From contig JACKJC010000005.1 of the NCBI GenBank assembly GCA_020638195.1, positions 310,001 through 374,000 of the forward strand: DNA of 64,000 bases. The letters are read 5' to 3'. Source of the stretch: Methylobacteriaceae bacterium. GTDB lineage: Bacteria > Pseudomonadota > Alphaproteobacteria > Rhizobiales > Beijerinckiaceae. Both the position numbers and the translations under genes were made by a program. Below the pieces are notes generated by a model that saw only the letters and a program-made list of their open reading frames with translations, searched no databases and was not told where the DNA came from. Positions 1 through 7,640 of the stretch are shown in pieces. The first letter of the stretch is position 1; each line of letters opens with the position of its first letter.

Positions 1-127
1 GCTGCTGGCGAAGCTCAAGCGCGACTTCACCGTCGTGCGCCACGTGAAGCCCGAGGCGAGCCGCAAGGATTCGGCCGAACTCTATGTGCTGGCCACCGGG
101 TTTCGCGGCGCGCGCGAAGCGGATTGA
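1..127 (+). CDS. rlmE: 23S rRNA 2'-O-methyltransferase RlmE, C-terminal end (partial)
   Basis: Only the last 41 codons are present, read in the frame starting at base 2 and ending at TGA 125-127. The peptide contains the stretch KPEASRKDSAELYVLATGF, which matches the C-terminus of FtsJ/RlmE proteins (lysine-proline, then a serine/arginine segment, then a final beta-strand ending in ATG). In that family the enzyme methylates the 2'-OH of U2552 in 23S rRNA using SAM. The catalytic part lies upstream of the window, so only the tail can be judged. About 110 bases separate it from the next gene on the same strand. Confidence 0.8.
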   Translation, partial: LLAKLKRDFTVVRHVKPEASRKDSAELYVLATGFRGAREAD

Positions 128-237
128 AACGCAATCCTGCGCCGCGCGAGCGGCATGCCGCACGGCTTTCGCGGCGCCTGCCCACGCTCTACTCTGCCTC
201 GCAATGCGGCGCACGAAAGTCGCGACGGGAGGACGAC

Positions 238-1494
238 ATGTCGTATACGCCGGCCATGGTGACCGAGGATCCGCGGGGCGCGAAGCCGAGATTCAGCGGT
301 CCCGCGGAAGAAGTCGCGCCCGGCGTCTTCATGTATTCGGTCTTCGTCAACACCTATGCGATGAAGACGCCGGACGGCCTGCTGCTGATCGACCCCGGCA
401 CGATGCGCGGCGCGGCGTCCGCGCATCAGGCGATCCGCGGCTGGACCGGCGAACCGGTCCACACGATCGTCTATACGCATGGCCATATCGATCACGCCTT
501 CGGCGGCAAGCCTTTTCTGGCCGAGGGCGCGGTGCGCAACATCGTCGCGCAAGAAAATTGCGTCGGCCGTTTCCAGCGCTATTCGCTAACGCACGGTTAC
601 AATCAGATCATCAACCAGCGCCAGTTCGGCTCCGACAAGCTGCGCTTCCCCGACGAATTCGACTGGCCGACGCTGACGTTTCGCGACGGCCTCGTGCAGA
701 GCATGGGCGGACTCGAAATCCGCTATCGCGCAGCCAAGGGCGAGACGGACGATCATTGCTACATCTGGGTTCCCGAAAAATCGTATCTCTTCAGTGGCGA
801 TCTCATCATCTGGCGCTCGCCCAACTGCGGCAATCCGCAGAAGGTGCAGCGCTACCCCATCGAATGGGCGGAGGCGCTGGAGGAAATGGCCGCGCTCGAC
901 GCGGAATGGCTTTTCCCCGGTCACGGTCTCGTGGTGCATGGTCGAGCGGAGGTTCGGCGCGTCCTCACGGAAACGGCGCGCTATCTGCGCCACATCATCG
1001 ATCAGGTCGTGCCGCTGCTCAACGCCGGCAAGAGCCCGGAGGAGATCGTCGCGTCGGTCGACTCCGATCCCGAGCTGGCGGCGAGGCCCTACCTGCTGGA
1101 ACTCTACGACCACCCCAAGTTCATCGTGCACAATCTCATCCGTCGCTGGGGCGGCTGGTGGAACGGCAATGCCGCCGATCTCTTTCCGGCAAGCTCCGTG
1201 CGGCAGGCGCAGGAAATCGCGGCGCTCGCCGGCGGCGCTTCCGCGTTGATCGCACGCGGGCGCGCGCTGCTGGACCAGGGCGATCTCGACATGGCCTGCC
1301 ATGTCGCGGAATGGGCGATCCGCGTCGCGCCGGACGACAGGGCTGCGCTTGAACTCAAGCGCGACGTCTACGAGAAGCGCGGCGCCGCCACCGGCAATCT
1401 GATGGCGCAGGGCATCTATCGTGGCGCGATGAACGAGGCGCTCGACGCGCTCGGCCAGGAGCGGGCGCAGCGGGCCGGCCATCAATCACTGTAG
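238..1494 (+). CDS. MBL-fold hydrolase, alkyl-sulfatase-like, without the C-terminal sterol-carrier domain
   Basis: This 418-residue protein has a metallo-beta-lactamase core with the zinc motif THGHIDH at about residues 80-86 and later metal-ligand histidines such as FPGHG. The C-terminal half carries the pattern of the alkyl-sulfatase dimerisation domain (GGWWNGNAADLFPA followed by helices). Family members such as SdsA1 and BDS1 hydrolyse alkyl sulfate esters, but they are usually longer and end in an SCP2-like substrate-binding domain, absent here. There is no signal peptide, so the product is probably cytoplasmic. The ATG at 238 is chosen because GGGAGG lies 5-10 bases upstream; an in-frame TTG at 124 is less likely. 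The substrate is not known. Confidence 0.8.
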   Translation: MSYTPAMVTEDPRGAKPRFSGPAEEVAPGVFMYSVFVNTYAMKTPDGLLLIDPGTMRGAASAHQAIRGWTGEPVHTIVYTHGHIDHAFGGKPFLAEGAVRNIVAQENCVGRFQRYSLTHGYNQIINQRQFGSDKLRFPDEFDWPTLTFRDGLVQSMGGLEIRYRAAKGETDDHCYIWVPEKSYLFSGDLIIWRSPNCGNPQKVQRYPIEWAEALEEMAALDAEWLFPGHGLVVHGRAEVRRVLTETARYLRHIIDQVVPLLNAGKSPEEIVASVDSDPELAARPYLLELYDHPKFIVHNLIRRWGGWWNGNAADLFPASSVRQAQEIAALAGGASALIARGRALLDQGDLDMACHVAEWAIRVAPDDRAALELKRDVYEKRGAATGNLMAQGIYRGAMNEALDALGQERAQRAGHQSL

Positions 1495-1499
1495 GGGCC

Positions 1500-1853
1500 T
1501 CAGCCTAGCCAGCGGCCTTCCTGCGCGCTGAAGCTGACGACGCAGGGAGCCCGCGCTTCGTCACGCAGGTAGACGAGGGTCATCTCAGTTTCGCCGGTCT
1601 TTCGCCTCTTGGCGTCGAGGCGGTCGATGATCGCCTGCTCGCCCGCATCCAGCGCGCGCAGGGAATCCAACGGCTCGCAATGCAGGCCGACCACGCCGTC
1701 GAAGATCAGCGTCGCGGTATCGGGCGCTTCGGCTTCCGCCGGCTGGAAGCGCAGAGTGAGCCGCCGCGCCATGGCATTGTAGTCGATCAGCGCGAGAGTG
1801 CTGTCGCGCAGTTCGACGCCGGCGATGAGATCCTCGAGGGCAGGTCGGCTCAT
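1500..1853 (-). CDS. Conserved hypothetical protein, translationally coupled to dgt
   Basis: The 117-residue product starts MSRPALEDLIAG. Its ATG overlaps the dgt stop codon (ATGA at 1850-1853), which suggests translational coupling. It has no signal peptide or membrane segment and no motif I can name. The composition is that of a small globular alpha/beta protein with two buried-looking segments (TATLIFDGVVGLHCEP and APCVVSFSAQEGRW). Longer upstream starts in the same frame fall inside dgt and are rejected. The gene ends five bases from the convergent hydrolase gene. Function unknown. Confidence 0.6.
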   Translation of the reverse strand: MSRPALEDLIAGVELRDSTLALIDYNAMARRLTLRFQPAEAEAPDTATLIFDGVVGLHCEPLDSLRALDAGEQAIIDRLDAKRRKTGETEMTLVYLRDEARAPCVVSFSAQEGRWLG

Positions 1854-3076
1854 GACAGATCCATGTTGGCGTCGATCAGGCGCCTGTATTCGTTGAGCGC
1901 GTAACGGTCGGTCATCCCCGCAATATAATCGGCGACGACGCGTGCGCGCGAAGAATCGTCGCGCGCGCCCTTGTAGGCGCCTTCCCACTCGAGCGGCATG
2001 GCGCCGGGATCGCCGAGAAACAGAGGAAACAAGTCGTCCACGATCCGCGCGGCCTTTTCGCGCACGCGCATCACCTCGGCGTGGCGATACATGGCCGTGA
2101 ACAGGAAGGTCTTGATGGAGCGGTCGGCGGCCACCATGGCGGGCGAGAAGGCGACCACCTGCCGGCCGGCGGCGCGGATTTCGGCCGCGCTTTGCGCGCC
2201 TGTCTCGGCGATCCGCCGCGCGCTCTCGCCGAGCGCATCCTCGATGAAGCGCGTGATGATGCGCCGGCCGAGTTCGTGGATCACGCGCGCGCGTTCGAGC
2301 GCGCCGTAGGCGGTCTCGATTTCGATCAGCAATTCCTCGACGAAGGGCGAGGCCGCGCGCAAATCGCCCAGTTCGAACAGCCCCGCACGAAGCCCGTCGT
2401 CTATGTCGTGCGCGTCATAGGCGATGTCGTCGGCGATCGCCGCGGCCTGGGCTTCCGCGCTCGCATGGGAGGAGAGATCGAGCGCGCCGATCGTGGCGGC
2501 GCATTCCGCGTCGAAATCGAGGATCGGCTTCGGAACGCCCTGCGCCGCGAATTTCGCCGTTGGCTCGCCCTCGGACGTCCGCAGCGGCCCGTTGTGTTTC
2601 ACCAGCCCTTCGAGCGTCTCCCAGGTCAGGTTCAGCCCGTCGAAGCGCGCGTAGCGCCGTTCCAGCCGCGTGACGAGCCGCAGCGCCTGGGCGTTGTGAT
2701 CGAAGCCGCCGTAGGGGCGCATCAGCGCGTCGAGCGCGTCCTCGCCGACATGGCCGAAGGGCGTGTGGCCGAGATCATGCGCCAGCGCCAGCGCCTCGGC
2801 GAGATCGTCGTCGAGGCTGAGCCCGCGCGACAGGGCGCGGGCGATCTGCGCCACCTCGATCGTGTGCGTGAGCCGGGTGCGGAAATGGTCGCCGCCGAGC
2901 GGCACGAACACCTGCGTCTTGTGGGCGAGCCGGCGGAAGGCGGTGGAATGGACGATCCGGTCGCGGTCGCGCTGGAATTCGCTGCGGGTGGGCGAGGCGG
3001 GCTCCGCCACGAGCCGGCCCCGGCTGCGCGCGGCGTCGCAGGCATAGGGGGCGAGAAAGGGCGTCGCGGGAGGCAT
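1850..3076 (-). CDS. dgt: Deoxyguanosinetriphosphate triphosphohydrolase-like protein
   Basis: The 408-residue protein is an HD-domain dNTPase. It shows the family signature: RRLAHKTQVF, then RTRLTHTIEVAQIAR, then the HD motif ALAHDLGHTPFGHVGE, with further metal-ligand segments downstream. The family removes intact triphosphate from dNTPs and is usually cytoplasmic and multimeric. The start MPPATPFLAPY at 3076 fits the usual N-terminus; the frame stays open much further upstream, but that part runs antisense to erpA and the beta-lactamase. In many Rhizobiales dgt lies beside erpA, as here, and also just before argS, which here is about 12 kb away. Confidence 0.92.
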   Translation of the reverse strand: MPPATPFLAPYACDAARSRGRLVAEPASPTRSEFQRDRDRIVHSTAFRRLAHKTQVFVPLGGDHFRTRLTHTIEVAQIARALSRGLSLDDDLAEALALAHDLGHTPFGHVGEDALDALMRPYGGFDHNAQALRLVTRLERRYARFDGLNLTWETLEGLVKHNGPLRTSEGEPTAKFAAQGVPKPILDFDAECAATIGALDLSSHASAEAQAAAIADDIAYDAHDIDDGLRAGLFELGDLRAASPFVEELLIEIETAYGALERARVIHELGRRIITRFIEDALGESARRIAETGAQSAAEIRAAGRQVVAFSPAMVAADRSIKTFLFTAMYRHAEVMRVREKAARIVDDLFPLFLGDPGAMPLEWEGAYKGARDDSSRARVVADYIAGMTDRYALNEYRRLIDANMDLS

Positions 3077-3104
3077 GGTTTCGGGCGTGTTCCGGCCGGC
3101 GGCG

Positions 3105-3133
3105 TTGAAAGCCGGGCCACAGCGGCTTATCTT
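3105..3133 (+). promoter_or_regulatory. Sigma-70-type promoter for erpA and the beta-lactamase gene
   Basis: TTGAAA at 3105-3110 and TATCTT at 3128-3133 are separated by 17 bases, close to the consensus. The predicted transcript would begin near 3140, about 37 bases before the erpA start. The site lies in the dgt/erpA divergent gap. It is called by eye only. Confidence 0.5.
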
Positions 3134-3176
3134 GTAGGGGCCTTTCGAGGCAAGCCGGACCTTGAACCCGAGCTGG

Positions 3177-3536
3177 ATGGACACGATGGAAATTGCGACC
3201 CAGGAGGCGACGGGCGACGTCGTCCTCACAGAGCGCGCCGCGCGGCGCGTGGCCACGATCATGCAGAGCGAAAAGCCGGGCTCGGCCCTGCGCATCTCCG
3301 TCAACGGCGGCGGCTGCTCCGGCTTCCAGTATGCCTTCGACATCGTCCAGGATCGCGCCGACGACGATCTGACGCTCGAGCGCGACGGCGCGACCGTGCT
3401 GATTGATCCCGTGAGCCTCGAATATATGAAGGGCTGCAAGATCGACTTCGTCGATAATCTGATCGGCCAGTCCTTCCAGATCGACAATCCCAACGCCACG
3501 GCGTCCTGCGGCTGCGGCACCAGCTTCTCGATGTGA
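3177..3536 (+). CDS. erpA: Iron-sulfur cluster insertion protein ErpA (A-type carrier)
   Basis: This is a HesB/IscA-family A-type carrier of about 119 residues. The three conserved cluster-binding cysteines are present, one in GGGCSGFQYAF and two in the C-terminal SCGCGTSF. Such proteins hand Fe-S clusters to apo-enzymes in the cytoplasm. ATG at 3177 and ATG at 3186 are both possible starts and neither has a strong ribosome-binding site; the first is listed. The stop codon overlaps the GTG start of the next gene, and a good promoter lies upstream. The pairing with dgt on the opposite strand is common in Rhizobiales. Confidence 0.9.
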   Translation: MDTMEIATQEATGDVVLTERAARRVATIMQSEKPGSALRISVNGGGCSGFQYAFDIVQDRADDDLTLERDGATVLIDPVSLEYMKGCKIDFVDNLIGQSFQIDNPNATASCGCGTSFSM

Positions 3537-4378
3537 TCGACCGCCGGTTTTTCATCGGCGGGCTCGCAGCCTATGGCGCCGTTCTCGCGAGCCCGGCGCG
3601 CGCGAACGAAGCGCTCGCCGATCTCGAACACAGTCTCGGCGCGCGGCTTGGCGTCGCCATGCGTGACACGGGTAGCGGCGCGCGATTCGCTTTTCGCGCG
3701 GAGGAGCGGTTTCCCCTCACCAGCACCTTCAAGTTTCTGGCCGCCGCCGCCGTGCTGGCGAAGGTCGACGCCGGGAAGGACACGCTCCACCGGCGCGTGG
3801 TCTACGCCAAATCCGACCTCGTGACCTATTCGCCGGAAACCGAAAAGCACGCGGGCGAGGGAATGGCGCTCGGCGCGATCTGCGAGGCCGCGATCACGCT
3901 CAGCGACAATACCGCGGGCAACCTCATGCTCGCGGCCATCGGCGGGCCGGAAGGCCTGACGCGTTTCGCCCGCAAGCTCGGCGACGAGGTCACGCGGCTC
4001 GACCAAATCGAGACCGCGCTCAATGAAGCCAGCCCCGGCGATCCACGCGACACGACATCGCCGTCCGCCATGCTCGGCAATCTCGAAAAGCTCCTGCGGG
4101 GCGATGCGCTCGAGACCGCCTCGCGCGAACGCCTGACCGCTTGGCTTATCGCCAACAAGACCGGCGACACGCGCCTGCGCGCCGGCCTGCCTGCGGGTTG
4201 GCGCGTCGGCGACAAGACCGGCGCGGGCGGAAACGGCACGGCGAACGATCTTGCGATTGTTTGGCCCCCCGGTCGCAAGCCGATCCTGATCGCCGCTTAT
4301 CTCACGCAATGCGACCGCGGCATGGACGCGCGCAACCAGGCGCTTGCCGAGGTCGCACGTATTCTCACCGCGCACTGA
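3533..4378 (+). CDS. Class A serine beta-lactamase with Tat-type leader
   Basis: The 281-residue protein has every class A active-site element: STFK (Ser70-xx-Lys73) at about residues 63-66, SDN at about 123, an omega-loop ExxLN as ETALNEA, and KTG at about 227. The N-terminus IDRRFFIGGLAAYG followed by small residues and ASPARA looks like a twin-arginine export signal, so the enzyme should act in the periplasm. Related enzymes acylate and hydrolyse penams and cephalosporins; the spectrum cannot be read from this. The start is GTG at 3533, overlapping the erpA stop, so it is probably translated from the erpA transcript. No regulator gene is adjacent. Confidence 0.9.
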   Translation: MIDRRFFIGGLAAYGAVLASPARANEALADLEHSLGARLGVAMRDTGSGARFAFRAEERFPLTSTFKFLAAAAVLAKVDAGKDTLHRRVVYAKSDLVTYSPETEKHAGEGMALGAICEAAITLSDNTAGNLMLAAIGGPEGLTRFARKLGDEVTRLDQIETALNEASPGDPRDTTSPSAMLGNLEKLLRGDALETASRERLTAWLIANKTGDTRLRAGLPAGWRVGDKTGAGGNGTANDLAIVWPPGRKPILIAAYLTQCDRGMDARNQALAEVARILTAH

Positions 4379-4393
4379 TGCGCGGCGGCGCGC

Positions 4394-5383
4394 CTACGCG
4401 GTCGTGACGATCACGAAATCCTTGCCGGAGCGATTGTCCGGCGATAGTGGCGCATCGGTGACGATCAGCGTCATGCCCGGATGCATGCGCGAGCGGATCA
4501 CGCCGACGAATTGCGGATCGACGCCGATCCGGAGAATGGCGTTCGAATCGATCTTCAGGTCGGGTTCTGAGGCGTGATGGGTAATGGCGGTCCAGTGCAG
4601 GCCTCGCTTTCCCTCATGCGCTCCATTGAGCACGAAGACATGAGAGCCGAGGCGGTCGCCCGGCGCCATGGCGAGTTGTTGCTTGGCGATGACGCGGTCG
4701 TTCTCGATCAGCTCAATCGTGCGGTCGGCCGAGGAAACCAGCAGGCTGGTGATCGGATATTCCTGCTCGGCGCCCCAGTCCGACGGGCGCTTCTTGCCCT
4801 CGAGTGAGGACACGACCTGCTCGAACTCGTGCTCTGCGTAGGCGCTGAGGACCATGCCGGGGTGCGTAAGTTCCCACGGGTCGGTATGCGCTCCGGCGAT
4901 GATGACCGGCGTTCCCATATGCGTGATCGAGAACAGGAGTTCAGAGAATTTCAGCGGCAGGCGCACGCAGCCGTGCGAGGCCGGATAGCCCGGCAGATTC
5001 CCGGCATGCAGCGCGATGCCCGACCAGGTCAGCCGGTTCATGTTCGGCATCGGCGCATTATTGTAGGTCGAGGAATGATGGTGCTTGTCTTTCTGCAGCA
5101 CCACGAACACGCCGGTCGGCGTCGCATGGCCGGGCTTGCCGGTCGAGCAGGTCGAAACAGCGACCCGCACGCCGTTGCGGTACACGTGGACGCGCTGCTG
5201 CGGAATGGACACGACTACCGATACCGGCCCCTCGGGGGCTCGCTCGGGATGCCACGTATATTCGCCGGGTTTGAGTTGCGTGATTTCCTTCAGCGTTTCC
5301 TTGCCGATCGCAAGGCCGCTGGCGAGGACGATCCCCGCGCCCATCGAGCCGCGGACGAATGTGCGTCGATCAAAGCCAGTCAT
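4394..5383 (-). CDS. L,D-transpeptidase (YkuD family), Tat-exported, with a degenerate second repeat
   Basis: The 329-residue product begins MTGFDRRTFVRG, a twin-arginine-like leader. Residues of about 50-160 form a YkuD domain ending in the catalytic SHGCVRLP with the upstream histidine (LHAGN). Enzymes of this fold form 3-3 peptidoglycan cross-links or attach proteins to peptidoglycan. A second segment (LLVSSADRTIELIENDRVI and onward) resembles the start of the first domain (VVVSIPQQRVHVYRNGVRV) but has no SHGC motif, so it looks like a catalytically dead repeat. The ATG at 5383 follows GGGGGG. It lies 34 bases after the next gene on the same strand and ends 15 bases from the convergent beta-lactamase. 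Confidence 0.88.
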   Translation of the reverse strand: MTGFDRRTFVRGSMGAGIVLASGLAIGKETLKEITQLKPGEYTWHPERAPEGPVSVVVSIPQQRVHVYRNGVRVAVSTCSTGKPGHATPTGVFVVLQKDKHHHSSTYNNAPMPNMNRLTWSGIALHAGNLPGYPASHGCVRLPLKFSELLFSITHMGTPVIIAGAHTDPWELTHPGMVLSAYAEHEFEQVVSSLEGKKRPSDWGAEQEYPITSLLVSSADRTIELIENDRVIAKQQLAMAPGDRLGSHVFVLNGAHEGKRGLHWTAITHHASEPDLKIDSNAILRIGVDPQFVGVIRSRMHPGMTLIVTDAPLSPDNRSGKDFVIVTTA

Positions 5384-5417
5384 GCATCCCCCCGAAGTCT
5401 CGACCATTTTTGTGTCA

Positions 5418-6089
5418 TCAACCGCCGAATACAAACGCTTCGATAAAGCGATAGCGTTCATGTCCGGCTTCGACATTGTAGAATCCTTCGCTTCTCGTTG
5501 CACGGAAGCGCTGGCTGCCGTCTGCCTGACTGAGGTCGGCGCCGATAGCTTTTCCATTTCTGAAGAAGATGAAGCGCGCGCGCCCATCGGGGCGAGTCAC
5601 TTTAATGGTCGCTGTGCCGCCGCCGTCGCGAGCTACGGCTGCCTGACATTCCATCAGGGGTTGCCCGGCGCCCATCGAGCAGGAAACCGGTCCGTTGGCG
5701 TCGAACTGGCCTTGCCCGGCGCGTTCCGATGAGGAAGGGCGCTTCGTTTGAGCCGCTTTACCCGCGGCGCCGCTTTCGCCGGGCGCCTTGAAACTCAAAA
5801 TTTCACAAGCGCCGACAGACTTGTCCTTGGCGGTAGAGGTAATACGTGGCGGTTGGCCGCCTTGCGGTGTGATGTCGACATAAACCCCCGCCGATCGTGC
5901 CGTAATCTGTCCATCGGGCCTCTTGATGAGCTTGGCCAGCTTTCCGTTGATACGAATTTGGCCCTTCGCATTGGAATCAGCGGTGATTCCGGACGGACAT
6001 TTGGCGGCAAATAGAGGAACTTCGGCGTGAGCCGCATTGGCGCCGAGCGTAGCAGCGGCGGCGAAAACGGTGAGCGCTGCCCGTTTCAT
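5418..6089 (-). CDS. Secreted hypothetical protein
   Basis: The 223-residue product has a clear Sec signal peptide (MKRAALTVFAAAATLGANAAHA, cleavage after AHA). The mature part contains a few cysteines (KCPSG, GACEILSF, SCSMGAG, MECQAA) that could form disulfides, a low-complexity Ala/Lys/Ser/Gly linker in the middle, and a C-terminal region ending AGHERYRFIEAFVFGG. I do not recognise a family. The ATG at 6089 is preceded by AGGGAGG, a strong ribosome-binding site, so the longer upstream start is rejected. It is followed 34 bases later by the L,D-transpeptidase gene on the same strand, suggesting a shared transcript and a periplasmic role. Confidence 0.7.
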   Translation of the reverse strand: MKRAALTVFAAAATLGANAAHAEVPLFAAKCPSGITADSNAKGQIRINGKLAKLIKRPDGQITARSAGVYVDITPQGGQPPRITSTAKDKSVGACEILSFKAPGESGAAGKAAQTKRPSSSERAGQGQFDANGPVSCSMGAGQPLMECQAAVARDGGGTATIKVTRPDGRARFIFFRNGKAIGADLSQADGSQRFRATRSEGFYNVEAGHERYRFIEAFVFGG

Positions 6090-6365
6090 GTTCTCTTTCC
6101 TCCCTAGCGTTTGGACCATGCAAGCCGGCTCCAGTTAAAGGTTTGCCGAAATGTCGTGAGTTTGCCAAGCGCTTCAGTATGTTGTCGTCGGACTGTCGTG
6201 TGCCGCCCACCGTGCATCGTCCAGAGCGATGTCTCGGCTGCCGGGCCCTTCTGGCGCACGGAAATTTTCCGGGCCGAAACTTCGCCACGGCACGGACCTG
6301 TTCCAGCCATACTGTGCCGCGAGGCTTTAGGCGTCGCGCCATTTCGGCGCTCGCTCGAGGCCGTC

Positions 6366-6557
6366 ATGATCCGCATTGCCCGTACAATCCTGCCAGTCGC
6401 CGCGCTTCTCGCGCTTGCCGGTTGCACCAGCGACCGCTTCGCCCAACACGGTTATGAGCCAGCGGCCGAAGAATATGATCCGCCGCCGCGCCGGCGCACG
6501 GACGCCAAGACCTATCTCGAAAGCGGGCGCATGTACGACCGGCTAGATCGCCGCTAG
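6366..6557 (+). CDS. Small lipoprotein
   Basis: The 63-residue product starts MIRIARTILPVAALLALAGC: a short signal with the lipobox LAGC, so the cysteine at about position 20 should be lipidated. The mature part is short, charged and proline-rich (EYDPPPRRR) with no known domain. Longer starts in the same frame give a non-coding-looking N-terminus and are rejected. Its last 15 bases overlap the end of the convergent MAPEG-like gene. Function unknown. Confidence 0.65.
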   Translation: MIRIARTILPVAALLALAGCTSDRFAQHGYEPAAEEYDPPPRRRTDAKTYLESGRMYDRLDRR

Positions 6558-6965
6558 CACGCGCACGGCGAAGATCGTCCATATCAGGCCGAGAATGAAC
6601 ACGCCCAGCGCGAACATGTTGAAGCGCGTCGGCACATGGTTCGACGTGATGTGCACATAGGCGTGCGCGTAGCGCGCCGCGACGAACAGCCAGGACATGA
6701 CGACGAAGATCAGATCATCCTTCTTCGTCAGCATGGCGAAGGCGACGAGCGCGTAGAACATCAGCGGCAATTGCAGATTGTTCGCATAGGCGTTGCCGGT
6801 CTGCGCGATCGCCGTCGGCCAGGCGTTCTGGCCGAGCGCGATATCCTTCATCTTCGTTTCGCCCGCCTTGATCGAGCCGACGCGCGTCAACGCCATTCTC
6901 ATGAGCAGGAAGAACAGCAGCGCGACCAGCGCGAAGACAGGAAAAAGTGCGGCCTGAACGGACAT
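6543..6965 (-). CDS. MAPEG-family membrane protein
   Basis: The 140-residue protein has about four hydrophobic segments, the first at residues 5-25. The segment GNAYANNLQLPLMFYALVAF and the later ARYAHAYVHITSNHVPTRF match the MAPEG-like bacterial family (relatives of microsomal glutathione transferases, annotated as inner-membrane proteins of unknown substrate). MSVQAALFPVF at 6965 is taken as the start; an ATG ten codons upstream is possible and neither has a strong ribosome-binding site. It overlaps the convergent lipoprotein gene by 15 bases and lies 50 bases downstream of the acetyltransferase gene on the same strand. Confidence 0.82.
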   Translation of the reverse strand: MSVQAALFPVFALVALLFFLLMRMALTRVGSIKAGETKMKDIALGQNAWPTAIAQTGNAYANNLQLPLMFYALVAFAMLTKKDDLIFVVMSWLFVAARYAHAYVHITSNHVPTRFNMFALGVFILGLIWTIFAVRVLAAI

Positions 6966-7015
6966 GGCGTCTCGCTGGATGTCTGGCGCCATGATAGGCG
7001 ATGGCGCACGCCTGG

Positions 7016-7567
7016 CTAGCCGCCGATCCGCCGCGCCGGATTGCCCGCGACCGTGAGGCCGGCCGGCACGTCGCGCGTGACGACGGCGCCCGCGCCGATG
7101 ATGGCGTCGTCGCCGACGGTCACCCCCGGCGTGATGATGGCGCCGCCGCCGATCCAGACATTGGCGCCGATTTTCACGGGCTGACCGAATTCCAGGCCCG
7201 CGCGGCGCTGCGCGGGATCGCGCGGATGGTCCGCGCCATAAATCTGCACGGCCGGTCCAATCTGCGTTCCCGCGCCGATGTCGATCAGGATGCTGTCCAG
7301 CAGCACGCAGCCGAAATTGAGGAACACGCCGTCGCCGAGGCGAATGTTGTAGCCATAGTCGCAATGGAAGGGCGGCCGCACCACGACATGCGCGCCGACA
7401 TGGCCGAGACCATCCCGAAGGAGGGCGTGACGCTCCGCGCCGGAAAGGCCGCTGGCGGAGTTGTAGCGGTCCATCCAGGCGCGGATGGCGGCGTGATCGC
7501 GCAGAAGTTCGGGATCGTCGGCGCGATACAATTCGCCCGCGAGCATCTTTTGCTTTTCGCTTCGCAT
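7016..7567 (-). CDS. Maltose/galactoside O-acetyltransferase-like enzyme (left-handed beta-helix)
   Basis: The 183-residue product begins MRSEKQKMLAGELYRADDPEL, the N-terminal signature of the Maa/LacA/NodL group, and continues with hexapeptide repeats (for example IGAGTQIGPAVQIYG and VGDDAIIGAGAVVTRDVP). The catalytic histidine of the group lies in YGADHPRDP. These enzymes are cytoplasmic trimers that move acetyl from acetyl-CoA to sugar hydroxyls; the acceptor here is unknown. The frame is open 25 codons further upstream, but that part overlaps the promoter region of the divergent amidohydrolase. Confidence 0.87.
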   Translation of the reverse strand: MRSEKQKMLAGELYRADDPELLRDHAAIRAWMDRYNSASGLSGAERHALLRDGLGHVGAHVVVRPPFHCDYGYNIRLGDGVFLNFGCVLLDSILIDIGAGTQIGPAVQIYGADHPRDPAQRRAGLEFGQPVKIGANVWIGGGAIITPGVTVGDDAIIGAGAVVTRDVPAGLTVAGNPARRIGG

Positions 7568-7640
7568 GTCCCTGCCGGTCCTTCGCTTGTGTCCGCCGCG
7601 CCCGCCCGGAATAATGGCGGGAAGCCAGAAGGAGACAAGC

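Noticed and set aside
1850..4375. A possible 841-residue dgt fusion protein
   Set aside because: The N-terminal 430 residues are antisense to erpA and the beta-lactamase. The normal dGTPase N-terminus starts at 3076.
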